Source: CAZPAV01 sp964584755 (GTDB lineage Bacteria; Actinomycetota; Acidimicrobiia; Spongiisociales; UBA5794). Taken from it: a DNA stretch of 12,786 nucleotides. Made by a program: the position numbers and the translations under genes. This document shows positions 1-7,559 of this stretch, piece after piece (within the stretch, counting starts at the first letter, position 1; each line of letters begins with the position of its first letter). The notes under the pieces were generated by a model, which was given only the letters and a program-made list of their open reading frames with translations, was not told the origin of the DNA and did not search any database. Where the stretch lies: NCBI GenBank assembly GCA_964584755.1, contig CAZPAV010000060.1, positions 1-12,786 on the forward strand, written 5' to 3'.

Positions 1-113
1 TTCACATTGCTCTATCTATGCGTCTCACTCTACTGCGTTACGTTGTCCAATCAGCACACGCCATACGGTGTCCTCTGGCGTCTCGTGTGCTCGGTGATCT
101 GTATCCGAGACCT
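1..113 (+). other. Degraded Illumina Nextera i7 adapter at contig edge (artefact)
   Basis: This stretch is much less GC-rich than the rest of the window and holds no credible gene. Bases 48-71 match the Illumina P7 flow-cell oligo at 17 of 24 positions. Bases 72-79 form an 8-nt gap of exactly index length. Bases 80-113 match the Nextera read-2 adapter plus Tn5 mosaic end at 27 of 34 positions. No gaps are needed, and order and orientation are those of a real library molecule with the insert starting near 114. Bases 1-47 lie beyond the end of the P7 oligo and look like random low-quality sequence. The mismatches fit assembly from poor read tails. The segment should be trimmed and not interpreted as biology. 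Confidence 0.9.
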
Positions 114-118
114 GCCCC

Positions 119-532
119 CTACCGCCCGTCCGGATCGGTGCCCCGGTCCACTAGGCCGCCCTTGAGGCGCCCGATCCGTGCCCGGATCGCCTCCACGCCC
201 CGGGTCCGGTCCATCGCCGCGTTGAGCGCCGGGGCACCCCAGCCGGCGGCGCCCGGGCCGGCGCTCTGCGGCGCCGAGCCGGCCTGCTGAACGAGGTCGA
301 TGTGATCCCGCTCGATGTCGCGCAGCCGCGCCCGGAGCGCGGCGAGCTCGGCGAGGAGCTCCGCGGTGGGACGCGAGGCGTCGCGGTCGACGCGATGGCG
401 GGCCGCCTCCGCCCGGAGCTCGTCCTGGCGCCGCCGCAGCGCGTAGCGGGCGGCGAAGGCGTCGTCCGGCAGGGCGAGGAGCCGATCCTGGGTCTCGGCG
501 AGCTCGCGGGTCAGGGCGTCGAGCCGATCCAC
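119..532 (-). CDS. Small coiled-coil-like protein of unknown function
   Basis: This gene encodes 137 residues that I do not recognise as a characterised family. The first 35 or so residues and a second block near residues 48-78 are rich in Leu, Ala, Arg, Glu and Asp with heptad-like spacing, so a helical hairpin or coiled coil is likely. The middle is Ala/Gly/Pro-rich, and a short charged helix closes the protein. There is no signal peptide or membrane segment, so it is probably cytosolic. The start chosen is a GTG at 532 because GGAGG lies 5 nt upstream of it; a longer frame reaching to 631 has a Pro/Gly/Arg-rich leader that looks untranslated. It is divergent from the acyl-CoA synthetase. 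The TAG stop lies only five bases inside the presumed adapter boundary, so the extreme C-terminus is slightly uncertain. Confidence 0.65.
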   Translation of the reverse strand: MDRLDALTRELAETQDRLLALPDDAFAARYALRRRQDELRAEAARHRVDRDASRPTAELLAELAALRARLRDIERDHIDLVQQAGSAPQSAGPGAAGWGAPALNAAMDRTRGVEAIRARIGRLKGGLVDRGTDPDGR

Positions 533-628
533 GGTCACCTCCTCGGTTCCTCGGTGGGTCGGAGCACCGCCTCCAGCGTACCCGACGCCGACCGGCGGCG
601 GGACCGCCCGCCGGGACCGGCCGCGCAC

Positions 629-634
629 CATAAT
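629..634 (+). promoter_or_regulatory. Possible -10 element of the acyl-CoA synthetase gene
   Basis: CATAAT matches the sigma-70-type -10 consensus at 5 of 6 positions and is the only AT-rich hexamer in this very GC-rich intergenic region. It lies about 35 bp before the chosen ATG at 670. It is flanked by a short inverted pair, GCAC at 625-628 region and GTGC just after, which could be a regulator half-site pair or chance. No good -35 hexamer is visible at normal spacing, so the call is tentative. Confidence 0.35.
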
Positions 635-669
635 GTGCCGTGGACGTGACGAGCGTGAGGAGACGCGCG

Positions 670-2286
670 ATGCACATGATGGACGACTTCCCGCTGCTGA
701 TGTCGACCCTCTACGACCACGGCGTGCGACAGTTCCCCGACCAGGAGATCGTCTCCGTCGAGTCCGACCGCAGCATCCGGCGTACCACCTACGGGGAGAC
801 GGACGACCGGGTCCGCCGTCTCGCCACCGCCCTGGGAGAGCGTCTCGGCGTCGAACGCGGCGAGCCGGTGGGGACGTTCGCCTGGAACAACGTGCGCCAT
901 CACGAGCTGTACTGGGCGACGGCGAACACCGGGCGGGTGTGTCACACCCTCAACATCCGTCTCTTCCCCGACCAGCTCGTGTACATCGTCAACCACGCCC
1001 GCGACCGCGCCATCTTCGTCGACCCCGACCTCGTGCCGCTGCTGCGGCCCGTGGTCGACCGGTTCGAGGCCGTCGAGCACTTCATCGTCATGGGAGAGTC
1101 GGCCGAGGGCGTCGACCTGCCGGGGGTCATCGCCTACGAGGAGCTCATCGACGGCGTGACCCCGCACGGGGAGTGGCCTCTCCTCGACGAGCGCAGCCCC
1201 CTCATGTTCTGTTACACGTCGGGGACGACGGGGAACCCCAAGGGCGTCGCCTACACCCAGCGCTCGACGTACCTCCACACCATCTCGAACGTGGCGAACT
1301 TCCCGATGAACTCGGACGACAACGTGCTGCCCGTCGTCCCCATGTTCCACGCGGCGGCGTGGGGATACCCCTTCGAGGCGGTGCCGTTCGGGGCGAAGCT
1401 CACCTACCCGGGGCCGGACCTCTCCCCCGAGGGCCTCGTCGGCCTCTTCGAACGGGAGCGGGTCACCTTCTCGGCCGGGGTCCCCACCGTCTGGCTCGGG
1501 ATCCAGCACCACCTCGAGGCCCATCCCGAGGTCGATCTCTCCTCCATGCGGGCGTTCCTCTGCGGCGGCTCGGCCGTCCCCCGGGCGATGATCGACTGGT
1601 ACTGGCGGGAGCGGGGCATCCGCGTGGTCCAGGGGTGGGGAATGACCGAGACGAACCCGGTCGCCTCCGTCGCCCTCCTCAAGCCCCACATGGCCGAGTG
1701 GGAGTGGGAGCGTCAGCTCGACTACCTCGAGACCGCGGGACGGATCGTCCCCGGCCTCCAGGTGCAGATCGTCGACGAGGCCGGGCGACGTCTCCCCGAG
1801 GACGGGGAGGCCTTCGGCGAGCTCCTCATCCGCGGACCATGGATCGCCGGGGAGTACTACAAGGATCCGCGCTCCCCCGAGTCCTTCGTCGACGGCTGGC
1901 TCCGCACCGGCGACGTGTGCAAGATCACCCCCGACGGGTACATCCGGATCACCGACCGGGCGAAGGACGTCATCAAGTCCGGGGGCGAGTGGATCTCCTC
2001 CCTCGACCTCGAGAACACCCTCATGGCCCACCCCGAGGTCGCCGAGGCCACGGTCGTCGGCCTCAAGCACCCGAAGTGGCAGGAGCGTCCCGCCGCCTTC
2101 GTCGTGCGCAAGCCGGGGAGCAGCGTGACGGTCGAGGAGCTGGAGGCGTTCCTCGCCGACCGCGTGGCGAAGTGGTGGCTCCCCGACGAGATCCTCTTCG
2201 TCGACGAGATCCCCAAGACCGGAACCGGGAAGTTCGACAAGAAGGTCGTCCGGGACCGGTACTCCGATCTCCTCATGGGATCCTGA
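670..2286 (+). CDS. Acyl-CoA synthetase, AMP-binding (adenylate-forming) family
   Basis: The 538-residue product has the length and full motif set of medium/long-chain fatty acyl-CoA ligases, which activate a carboxylic acid to an acyl-AMP and then to the CoA thioester. The phosphate-binding loop YTSGTTGNPKG is at residues 182-192, GWGMTET at 322-328, and the hinge-region WLRTGD at 410-415. The C-terminal PKTGTGK motif carries the expected catalytic lysine at K521. No signal peptide or membrane span is seen, so the enzyme should be cytosolic. The ATG at 670 is preceded by GAGGAG at 657-662 with 7-nt spacing; a GTG at 640 in the same frame lacks such a site. It resembles the AlkK/FadD-like group, but the acid substrate cannot be read from sequence. 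It converges on ftsK with only 36 bp between stop codons. Confidence 0.93.
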   Translation: MHMMDDFPLLMSTLYDHGVRQFPDQEIVSVESDRSIRRTTYGETDDRVRRLATALGERLGVERGEPVGTFAWNNVRHHELYWATANTGRVCHTLNIRLFPDQLVYIVNHARDRAIFVDPDLVPLLRPVVDRFEAVEHFIVMGESAEGVDLPGVIAYEELIDGVTPHGEWPLLDERSPLMFCYTSGTTGNPKGVAYTQRSTYLHTISNVANFPMNSDDNVLPVVPMFHAAAWGYPFEAVPFGAKLTYPGPDLSPEGLVGLFERERVTFSAGVPTVWLGIQHHLEAHPEVDLSSMRAFLCGGSAVPRAMIDWYWRERGIRVVQGWGMTETNPVASVALLKPHMAEWEWERQLDYLETAGRIVPGLQVQIVDEAGRRLPEDGEAFGELLIRGPWIAGEYYKDPRSPESFVDGWLRTGDVCKITPDGYIRITDRAKDVIKSGGEWISSLDLENTLMAHPEVAEATVVGLKHPKWQERPAAFVVRKPGSSVTVEELEAFLADRVAKWWLPDEILFVDEIPKTGTGKFDKKVVRDRYSDLLMGS

Positions 2287-2322
2287 CCGCCGGGGTCGAG
2301 CACACCCGGAACCGGGCCCCGC

Positions 2323-4575
2323 TCAGCGGAGGAGGGCGCCGAGCTCCTCCTCGGTGACGAGGACGGCCCGCGCCTTGGACCCCTCGGACGGGCCCACGAT
2401 CCCCTTGTGCTCGAGGATGTCCATGACCCGGCCCGCCCGGGCGAACCCGATGCGCAGCTTCCGTTGCAGCATCGAGGTCGACCCCAGCCGGGATCGGACG
2501 ACGAGCTCGATGGCCTGACGGACGATGTCGGGATCCTCCCCCTCGTACTCGTTCGCCGCCTCCGTGCGGGCCTCGGCCACCTCGAACACCTCCCGGTCCC
2601 GGTAGCTCGCCTCCCGCTGCGCGTGCACGAACTCGACGACGGCGTGCACCTCGGCCTCGGAGACGAACGCCCCCTGGATGCGCTCCGGCTTCGGGTCGCG
2701 CGCGGTGACCACGAGCATGTCCCCGATCCCCACGAGCTTCTCGGCACCGCCCTGGTCGATGATCACCCGCGAGTCGGTCTGTGAGGCCACGGAGAACGCG
2801 AGACGCGAGGGCACGTTCGCCTTGATGACACCCGTGATGACGTTGACGGAGGGACGCTGGGTGGCGAGAACGAGGTGGATCCCCACGGCACGCGCCATCT
2901 GCGCGATCCGGACGATGGCGTCCTCGACCGCCCGGCCCGAGACCATCATGAGGTCGTTGAGCTCGTCGACGAACACCACGATGTACGGGAAGCGGTCGAA
3001 GCCCTCGGGATCGAGGCCCCCGGCGTCGTACTTCTCCCGGTACGAGACGATGTCGCGCACCCCGGCGTCGGCGAGGAGGTCGTAGCGGCGGTCCATCTCC
3101 TGAACCGCCCACTGGAGCGCGTCCGCCGCCTTCTTCGGGTTCGTGATGACCCGCGTGAGGAGGTGCGGCACGCCGTTGTACTGACCGAGCTCGACCCGCT
3201 TCGGATCGACGAGGATGAGCCGTACCTCCTCGGGCGTGGCGCGCATGAGGATCGACGTGAGGATGGCGTTGATGCAGGAGGACTTCCCTGCGCCGGTCGC
3301 CCCCGCGATGAGGACGTGCGGCAGCTCGGTGAGGCGGAGCAGGCGGGGTCGCCCGCTCACGTCCTTGCCGAGGGCGACGAGCATCGGGTCGGGATCCTCC
3401 TGCGCGGCGTCGCTCGAGAGGATGTCGCCGAGCGTCACGAGCTGGCGCTTCCGATTCGGCACCTCGATCCCGATCGCGCTGCGTCCCGGGATCGGGGCGA
3501 GGATGCGGATGTCGGGCGACGCCAAGGCGTACGCGATGTCGTGGGAGAGGTTCGTGACTCGGGCGACCTTGACCCCGGGGGCGAGCTCGATCTCGTACCG
3601 GGTCACGGTCGGACCGGGAACGATGCGGGTGAGGCGGGCGTCGACCCCGTGCTGGAGGAGCGCCTCCTCGAGCTCCGCCGCGGTCTGCTCCAGCATGCGC
3701 CGGTTCGGACCGCCCCCCGCGGACCGTTTCAGGAGCTCGACCGGCGGCAGGCGGTACCCCTCCGGGAGACGGCGCGCCGGAGCGGGCCGCGCCGGCGCCG
3801 GCGAGCGCTTCTCCACCTTGGGCGGCTTCCCGGGACCCGCCGCGGGACGGCGCGAGCGGGGCCGGCGCCGGGAGGGGCGGGCCTCCCCACCCTCGGCCAC
3901 CACGGCGACCGGCGGGGTCGCCGGCCGGGCGGGAGTCGTCGTGAGCCCCACCCAGGCCCGGAAGCGCCGGACCGCGTCCACGATCGTGTGGGCCACGTCG
4001 CGGATCGTCGCCCGGGTGAGGACGAGGGCTCCCACGGCCAGGAGGGAGACGAGCACGAGGAACGCCCCCCAGAAGCCGAGGAGGCGACCCAGAGGAAAGG
4101 CGACGAGACTCCCCACCGCCCCCCCGTGCTCGGCGACGGCGTGGAGGTTCCCGGCGAGGGCCAGGGACCCGGTCATGAGGTGGAACAAGGCGAGGGAGGC
4201 GACGTAGAGGACACCCGAGCCGAGCGCGACGCGCCCGTGGTCCGGTCGCGGGAAGACACCGATCATCGTCAGGGCGACGAGCCCGAGGACGAAGGGCAAC
4301 GCGTACGCCCACACTCCGAAGAGGAAGCGCAGGGCGCCGGCGGTGGCCGATCCGACGGGGCCGGAGAGATCGAAGAAGGAGAGCACGACGAGGACGGAGC
4401 CCACGAGAAGCACGACCCCCCAGACGTCGTCCGTCTGCCGGCCCAGTCGTTCCCGCATCCGGGCTCGCACCGTCCTCAGCGCGAGGAGGATGCGCGCCGG
4501 CAGCGGACGTCGCTTCTTCCGAGGCTTGGCCCTACTCCGCCCCTTCGCCCCGCGGCCGGTGGTCCGCGTTGCCAT
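2323..4575 (-). CDS. ftsK: DNA translocase FtsK/SpoIIIE
   Basis: The 750-residue protein is a septum-anchored, ATP-driven DNA pump that moves chromosome termini during division. A basic, Arg/Lys-rich N-terminus is followed by four hydrophobic segments near residues 51-70, 80-107, 116-136 and 165-187. A Pro/Ala/Arg-rich linker runs to about 285. The RecA-like motor carries Walker A GATGAGKS at 425-432 (K431) and Walker B IVVFVDE with D537 and E538, followed by the conserved ATQRPSVNVITG stretch. The C-terminal winged-helix gamma domain (about 690-750), which reads polar chromosome sequences in this family, is intact. The ATG at 4575 is chosen because GAGGG lies just upstream and the basic leader starts there; the frame is open to 4686, but the added residues look untranslated. 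The linker is short compared with E. coli FtsK and typical of SpoIIIE-like forms. Confidence 0.96.
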   Translation of the reverse strand: MATRTTGRGAKGRSRAKPRKKRRPLPARILLALRTVRARMRERLGRQTDDVWGVVLLVGSVLVVLSFFDLSGPVGSATAGALRFLFGVWAYALPFVLGLVALTMIGVFPRPDHGRVALGSGVLYVASLALFHLMTGSLALAGNLHAVAEHGGAVGSLVAFPLGRLLGFWGAFLVLVSLLAVGALVLTRATIRDVAHTIVDAVRRFRAWVGLTTTPARPATPPVAVVAEGGEARPSRRRPRSRRPAAGPGKPPKVEKRSPAPARPAPARRLPEGYRLPPVELLKRSAGGGPNRRMLEQTAAELEEALLQHGVDARLTRIVPGPTVTRYEIELAPGVKVARVTNLSHDIAYALASPDIRILAPIPGRSAIGIEVPNRKRQLVTLGDILSSDAAQEDPDPMLVALGKDVSGRPRLLRLTELPHVLIAGATGAGKSSCINAILTSILMRATPEEVRLILVDPKRVELGQYNGVPHLLTRVITNPKKAADALQWAVQEMDRRYDLLADAGVRDIVSYREKYDAGGLDPEGFDRFPYIVVFVDELNDLMMVSGRAVEDAIVRIAQMARAVGIHLVLATQRPSVNVITGVIKANVPSRLAFSVASQTDSRVIIDQGGAEKLVGIGDMLVVTARDPKPERIQGAFVSEAEVHAVVEFVHAQREASYRDREVFEVAEARTEAANEYEGEDPDIVRQAIELVVRSRLGSTSMLQRKLRIGFARAGRVMDILEHKGIVGPSEGSKARAVLVTEEELGALLR

Positions 4576-4672
4576 GGGACCCTCACGATACCGGAGGTCG
4601 GGACGCTTGCCAACCACCCGTCGCGCGGGAGTGCGCGCGAAGGGTGACGAGCCGGTCCCACGAGGTGAACGG

Positions 4673-4699
4673 GTGACGCCCGCCACCCCGTGATAGCAT
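4673..4699 (+). promoter_or_regulatory. Tentative promoter of phnW-phnX
   Basis: GTGACG at 4673-4678 (4 of 6 to the -35 consensus) and TAGCAT at 4694-4699 (4 of 6 to the -10 consensus) are 15 bp apart, shorter than ideal. If used, transcription would start at roughly 4705-4710, inside the palindromic operator. This would fit repression by blocking polymerase at the start site. The hexamers are weak, and the positioning is inference. Confidence 0.35.
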
Positions 4700-4701
4700 C
4701 A

Positions 4702-4717
4702 ACTGGTCTAGACCACT
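4702..4717 (+). promoter_or_regulatory. Perfect 16-bp palindromic operator of the DasR/PhnF (GntR-HutC) type
   Basis: The sequence ACTGGTCTAGACCACT has a perfect 12-bp core palindrome, TGGTCTAGACCA, at 4704-4715. The 16-mer is identical to the published consensus of DasR-responsive elements in Streptomyces. The core differs by one base from the TGGTATAGACCA site described for mycobacterial PhnF, a regulator of phosphate/phosphonate uptake genes. It ends two bases before the GGAGG ribosome-binding site of phnW (4719-4723), so a bound repressor would block transcription initiation or early elongation. The GntR/UTRA protein encoded at 6621-7433 is the likely ligand-responsive partner. No second copy is visible in the window, including upstream of the regulator itself. 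Confidence 0.85.
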
Positions 4718-4726
4718 TGGAGGACC

Positions 4727-5854
4727 ATGGCCACTGCAGCCCAGCTCCTCGAAGCCCTCGAGGAACCGTACCTGCTCCTCACCCCGGGCCCGCTCTCGAC
4801 GACTCCCACCGTGCGTCTCGCCATGTTGCGCGACTGGTGCACGTGGGAGACCGAGTACAACCGGGGCGTCGTGCAGGAGATCCGCCGCCGCCTCGTCGCC
4901 CTGGCGTCGGACCGGCCCGGCTACACCGCCACACTCATGCAGGGCTCCGGCACCTTCGGAGTCGAGGCGACCATCGGCACCGCGCTCGGACCGGACGACC
5001 GCCTGCTCGTCCTCGCCAACGGCGCCTACGGGGACCGGATCGCGCAGATCGCCCGGATCCTCGGGATCGATCTCCGCGTCCTCGACTTCGGCGAGACCGC
5101 CCCCATCGATCCCGACCGCGTCGCCGCCACGCTCGACGCCGATCCCGCCATCAGCCACGTCGCCTTCGTCCACGTCGAGACGACCACCGGCCGCCTCAAC
5201 CCCCTCGACACCCTCGCCGAGATCGTGACCGGGCGCGAGCGCACCCTCGTCGTCGACGCGATGAGCAGCTTCGGCGGGATCCCCATCGACGTGGATCGTC
5301 TCGGGATCGACTTCCTCGTCAGCTCGGCGAACAAGTGCATCCAAGGCGTGCCGGGGTTCTCCTTCACCGTCGCCTCGCGACCCGCCATGGAGGCCATCGC
5401 CGGGCGGGCGCGTTCCCTCAGCCTCGACCTCTACGGGCAGTGGCGCACCATGGAGGACCACGACGGCAAGTGGCGGTTCACCTCTCCCACCCACGTCGTC
5501 CGAGCCTTCCTCCAGGCGCTCCAGGAGCTCGAGGAGGAGGGGGGCCCGGAGGCTCGCCTCCGCCGGTATCGAGCCTCGCAGCGGCGTCTCGTCGAGGGCA
5601 TGCGGGCCGTCGGGTTCAAGACGCTCGTGCCCGACGAGGCCCAGTCGCCCATCATCACCACCTTCCTGGAGCCTCCCGGATTCTCCTTCGAGCGCTTCTA
5701 CCGGGGACTCCGGCGCCGCGGCTTCGTCATCTACCCGGGGAAGGCGACGACGATCGCCACGTTCCGGATCGGGACGATCGGCAACCTCGGACCGACCCAG
5801 GTGGAGGAGCTCCTCGACGCCGTGACCGCGACCCTGGAGGAGGACCGCCCGTGA
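4727..5854 (+). CDS. phnW: 2-aminoethylphosphonate:pyruvate transaminase
   Basis: PhnW transfers the amino group of 2-aminoethylphosphonate to pyruvate, giving phosphonoacetaldehyde and alanine, the first step of the phosphonatase pathway in the cytosol. The 375-residue length is normal for the family. The N-terminal LLLTPGPLSTT block, the MQGSGTFGVEA cofactor-binding stretch, the PLP-ring aspartate D177 in VVDAMSSFGG, and the PLP-anchoring lysine K203 in SSANKCIQGVPGFSF are all present. The C-terminal domain with KATTIATFRIGTIGN is also typical. The ATG at 4727 follows GGAGG with a short spacer. Its GTGA overlap with phnX means the two are almost certainly co-translated. The perfect GntR-type operator directly upstream suggests induction by a phosphonate-related or other ligand rather than constitutive expression. 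Confidence 0.95.
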   Translation: MATAAQLLEALEEPYLLLTPGPLSTTPTVRLAMLRDWCTWETEYNRGVVQEIRRRLVALASDRPGYTATLMQGSGTFGVEATIGTALGPDDRLLVLANGAYGDRIAQIARILGIDLRVLDFGETAPIDPDRVAATLDADPAISHVAFVHVETTTGRLNPLDTLAEIVTGRERTLVVDAMSSFGGIPIDVDRLGIDFLVSSANKCIQGVPGFSFTVASRPAMEAIAGRARSLSLDLYGQWRTMEDHDGKWRFTSPTHVVRAFLQALQELEEEGGPEARLRRYRASQRRLVEGMRAVGFKTLVPDEAQSPIITTFLEPPGFSFERFYRGLRRRGFVIYPGKATTIATFRIGTIGNLGPTQVEELLDAVTATLEEDRP

Positions 5855-6702
5855 GCATCACACCCACCCCGTACACCTGGCGCCGTACCTACCGGGGACC
5901 CGTCACCGCGGTGATCCTCGACTGGAGCGGAACCACCATCGATCCGTACGTCCTCGCCCCCGCCGTCGTGTTCGCCGAGGTCTTCGCCCACCACGGCGTG
6001 CCCATCACGATCTCCGAGGCCCGCGGTCCCATGGGCCTGCGCAAGGACCTCCACATCCGCGCCCTGCTCGAGACGCCCTCGATCCGGGAGCGATGGATCG
6101 AGCGTCACGGCACCGCGCCCGACGACGCCACCGTGGCGGCGCTGTTCGCCGATTTCGTGCCGCGGCAGCTCGCCAACCTCCGCCGGTACGCGACGCTCCT
6201 GCCCGGCGTCGTCGAGCTCCAGGATCGCCTCCACGCCCGAGGCATCGCGATCGGCGTCACCACGGGGTTCACCCGCGAGATGGTCGACGTCATCCTCGAG
6301 GAGGTGACCGCTCACGGGTTCCACCCCGACGCGACGGTCGCGGGGGACGAGGTGGTGCACGGGGCCCGGCCCCGCCCGTTCATGGTGTACCGCAACCTCG
6401 ACCTCCTCGACGCCTTCCCCGTCGAGTCGGTCATCAAGGTCGACGACACGGTCGGGGGTGTCGGCGAGGGCCTCGCCGCGGGGTGCTGGACCGTGGGCAT
6501 CGCCCGCTACTCGAACTACATGGACGTCGACTCCCTCGCCGCGGCCGACGCCCTCGCCCCCGAGGAGGTCGCCCGCCGTCTCGCCGCGACCCGGGAGCGC
6601 CTGGCCCACGCCGGCGCCCACTACGTCGTGGACGAGCCCCTCGATCTCCTCACGGTCGTCGACCACGTGGAGGCGCGGCTCCGCCGGGGAGAACGTCCCT
6701 GA
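5851..6702 (+). CDS. phnX: Phosphonoacetaldehyde hydrolase (phosphonatase), HAD superfamily
   Basis: PhnX cleaves the C-P bond of phosphonoacetaldehyde to acetaldehyde and phosphate, completing AEP breakdown after PhnW. The 283-residue protein shows the HAD nucleophile motif ILDWSGTTID with D24. It also has the cap-domain lysine K65 in GPMGLRKDLHI, which in this family forms a Schiff base with the aldehyde. The second half carries RPRPFMVYRN and IKVDDTVGGVGEG. Acidic motif IV reads V-D-D-T with D199 at the metal-ligand position; the Asp usually found four residues later in the Bacillus enzyme is G203. The GTG start at 5851 overlaps the phnW stop by four bases. The last 82 bp are overlapped on the other strand by the tail of the regulator gene. 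Confidence 0.94.
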   Translation: MSITPTPYTWRRTYRGPVTAVILDWSGTTIDPYVLAPAVVFAEVFAHHGVPITISEARGPMGLRKDLHIRALLETPSIRERWIERHGTAPDDATVAALFADFVPRQLANLRRYATLLPGVVELQDRLHARGIAIGVTTGFTREMVDVILEEVTAHGFHPDATVAGDEVVHGARPRPFMVYRNLDLLDAFPVESVIKVDDTVGGVGEGLAAGCWTVGIARYSNYMDVDSLAAADALAPEEVARRLAATRERLAHAGAHYVVDEPLDLLTVVDHVEARLRRGERP

Positions 6703-7433
6703 CCCCGGGTGGTCACCACGATCCGTAGCGCGTCGTGGAGCCAGACCTCCACGTCGTACTCCACCGCGGCGCCCTCCTGCCCGTAGCGGATCCGCTCGAT
6801 GCGCAGCGACGCGGTGCCCGGCGCCACCTCGAGCACCTCCGCCTGCCAACCGTCCGCCGCCCGGGCCTCGATCCCCACCCGCTCCTCGGCGATCCCGATG
6901 CCGTACCGCTCGGCGAGCAGACCCGTCAACGAGCACGAGAGGTCGGCGCGTTCGATGCCGGGGACGAACCGAGCCGGCAGGACCACCTCCTCGGCCACCA
7001 CCTTCCGTCCGTCGAGACTCCGCACCCGTCGCACCACCACCACGCGGCGGCGCCGGTCGAGCCCGAGGGCCGTCGCGGCCTCCGAGGAGGGTCGCGTCCG
7101 ACCCACCTCCAGCACCGTCGTCGCCGCGGCGCGCCCCTGGCGGCCCGCCAGCTCGGTGAACACGGCCCGGCGCGACGGGTCGTAGACGAGCCGCGGTGGC
7201 GCGACGTACCAGCCGGCCCCGCGGCGAGAGAAGACCCGTCCGTCCGCCTCGAGACGAGCGAGCGCCTCGCGTACCGTGATCCGGGTGGCACCGAAACGCG
7301 CCGCGAGCTCGCGCTCCGACGGCAGTCGATCGAGGGGCCCGAGACGCCCCGAGGTCATGGCGAGCCGGAGGCCGGCGACGATGGCACCCGAACCGCCCGC
7401 CCGTCCCCTCCGCTGCCCGTGCCCGTCACCCAT
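6621..7433 (-). CDS. GntR-family (HutC/UTRA) transcriptional regulator
   Basis: The 270-residue protein has an N-terminal winged helix-turn-helix at about residues 15-80, with the family signature LPSERELAARFGATRITVREAL and a wing ending in RRGAGWYV. A UTRA effector-binding domain follows at about 85-243 and ends with EYDVEVWLHDALRIVV. HutC-type regulators are usually repressors released by a small ligand. The place between phnWX and the hydrolase/transporter operon, plus a HutC-class operator before phnW, makes a phosphonate-locus regulator (PhnF/PhnR-like) the best guess. Because the operator equals the DasR consensus, an amino-sugar phosphate effector cannot be excluded. The last 26 residues (245-270), rich in Arg, Ser and Thr, lie beyond the usual UTRA end and read antisense to phnX, which may reflect a lost stop. 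The ATG at 7433 has only a weak GGTGAG upstream. Confidence 0.9.
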   Translation of the reverse strand: MGDGHGQRRGRAGGSGAIVAGLRLAMTSGRLGPLDRLPSERELAARFGATRITVREALARLEADGRVFSRRGAGWYVAPPRLVYDPSRRAVFTELAGRQGRAAATTVLEVGRTRPSSEAATALGLDRRRRVVVVRRVRSLDGRKVVAEEVVLPARFVPGIERADLSCSLTGLLAERYGIGIAEERVGIEARAADGWQAEVLEVAPGTASLRIERIRYGQEGAAVEYDVEVWLHDALRIVVTTRGQGRSPRRSRASTWSTTVRRSRGSSTT

Positions 7434-7544
7434 CGTCTCACCGTACCCGGCGCGCCCGCGGTGTTCACATCGGGGTCACGTGGCCGTCACCCAGGAGTCG
7501 AACGGCCCCGGTACGTTGCCCCGCATGCGCCCCACCCCTTCGGC

Positions 7545-7550
7545 TACGAT
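7545..7550 (+). promoter_or_regulatory. Possible -10 element for the hydrolase/transporter operon
   Basis: TACGAT keeps the T, A and final AT of the -10 consensus and ends nine bases before the ATG at 7560. No Shine-Dalgarno sequence is visible before that ATG. A transcript starting at or next to the ATG, as in the leaderless mRNAs common in actinobacteria, would fit both facts. No clear -35 partner is seen, so the call is weak. Confidence 0.35.
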
Positions 7551-7559
7551 GGCCCGCCG

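Noticed and set aside
53..91. 8-bp inverted repeat AGCACACG/CGTGTGCT that could be taken for a terminator or operator
   Set aside because: It falls entirely inside the adapter-like segment and arises from corrupted P7 and Nextera bases.
18..290. 90-codon open frame on the plus strand
   Set aside because: It begins in the adapter artefact and runs antisense to the better-supported small gene.
2287..2322. Possible bidirectional terminator between the converging synthetase and ftsK genes
   Set aside because: Only a 5-bp imperfect pairing is visible and there is no T-run.
2273..4312. Long second minus-strand frame inside ftsK
   Set aside because: It has a Pro/Arg/Gly-rich shadow composition, while the ftsK frame carries all the family motifs.
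6716..6738. 6-bp inverted repeat CCACGA/TCGTGG near the end of the regulator gene
   Set aside because: The stem is short, has an 11-nt loop and no T-run, and lies inside coding sequence, so chance is likely.
6621..7433. Calling the regulator DasR because of the operator match
   Set aside because: HutC-type regulators share operator shapes. The gene context is phosphonate-related, and the effector domain is not close enough by eye to claim orthology.
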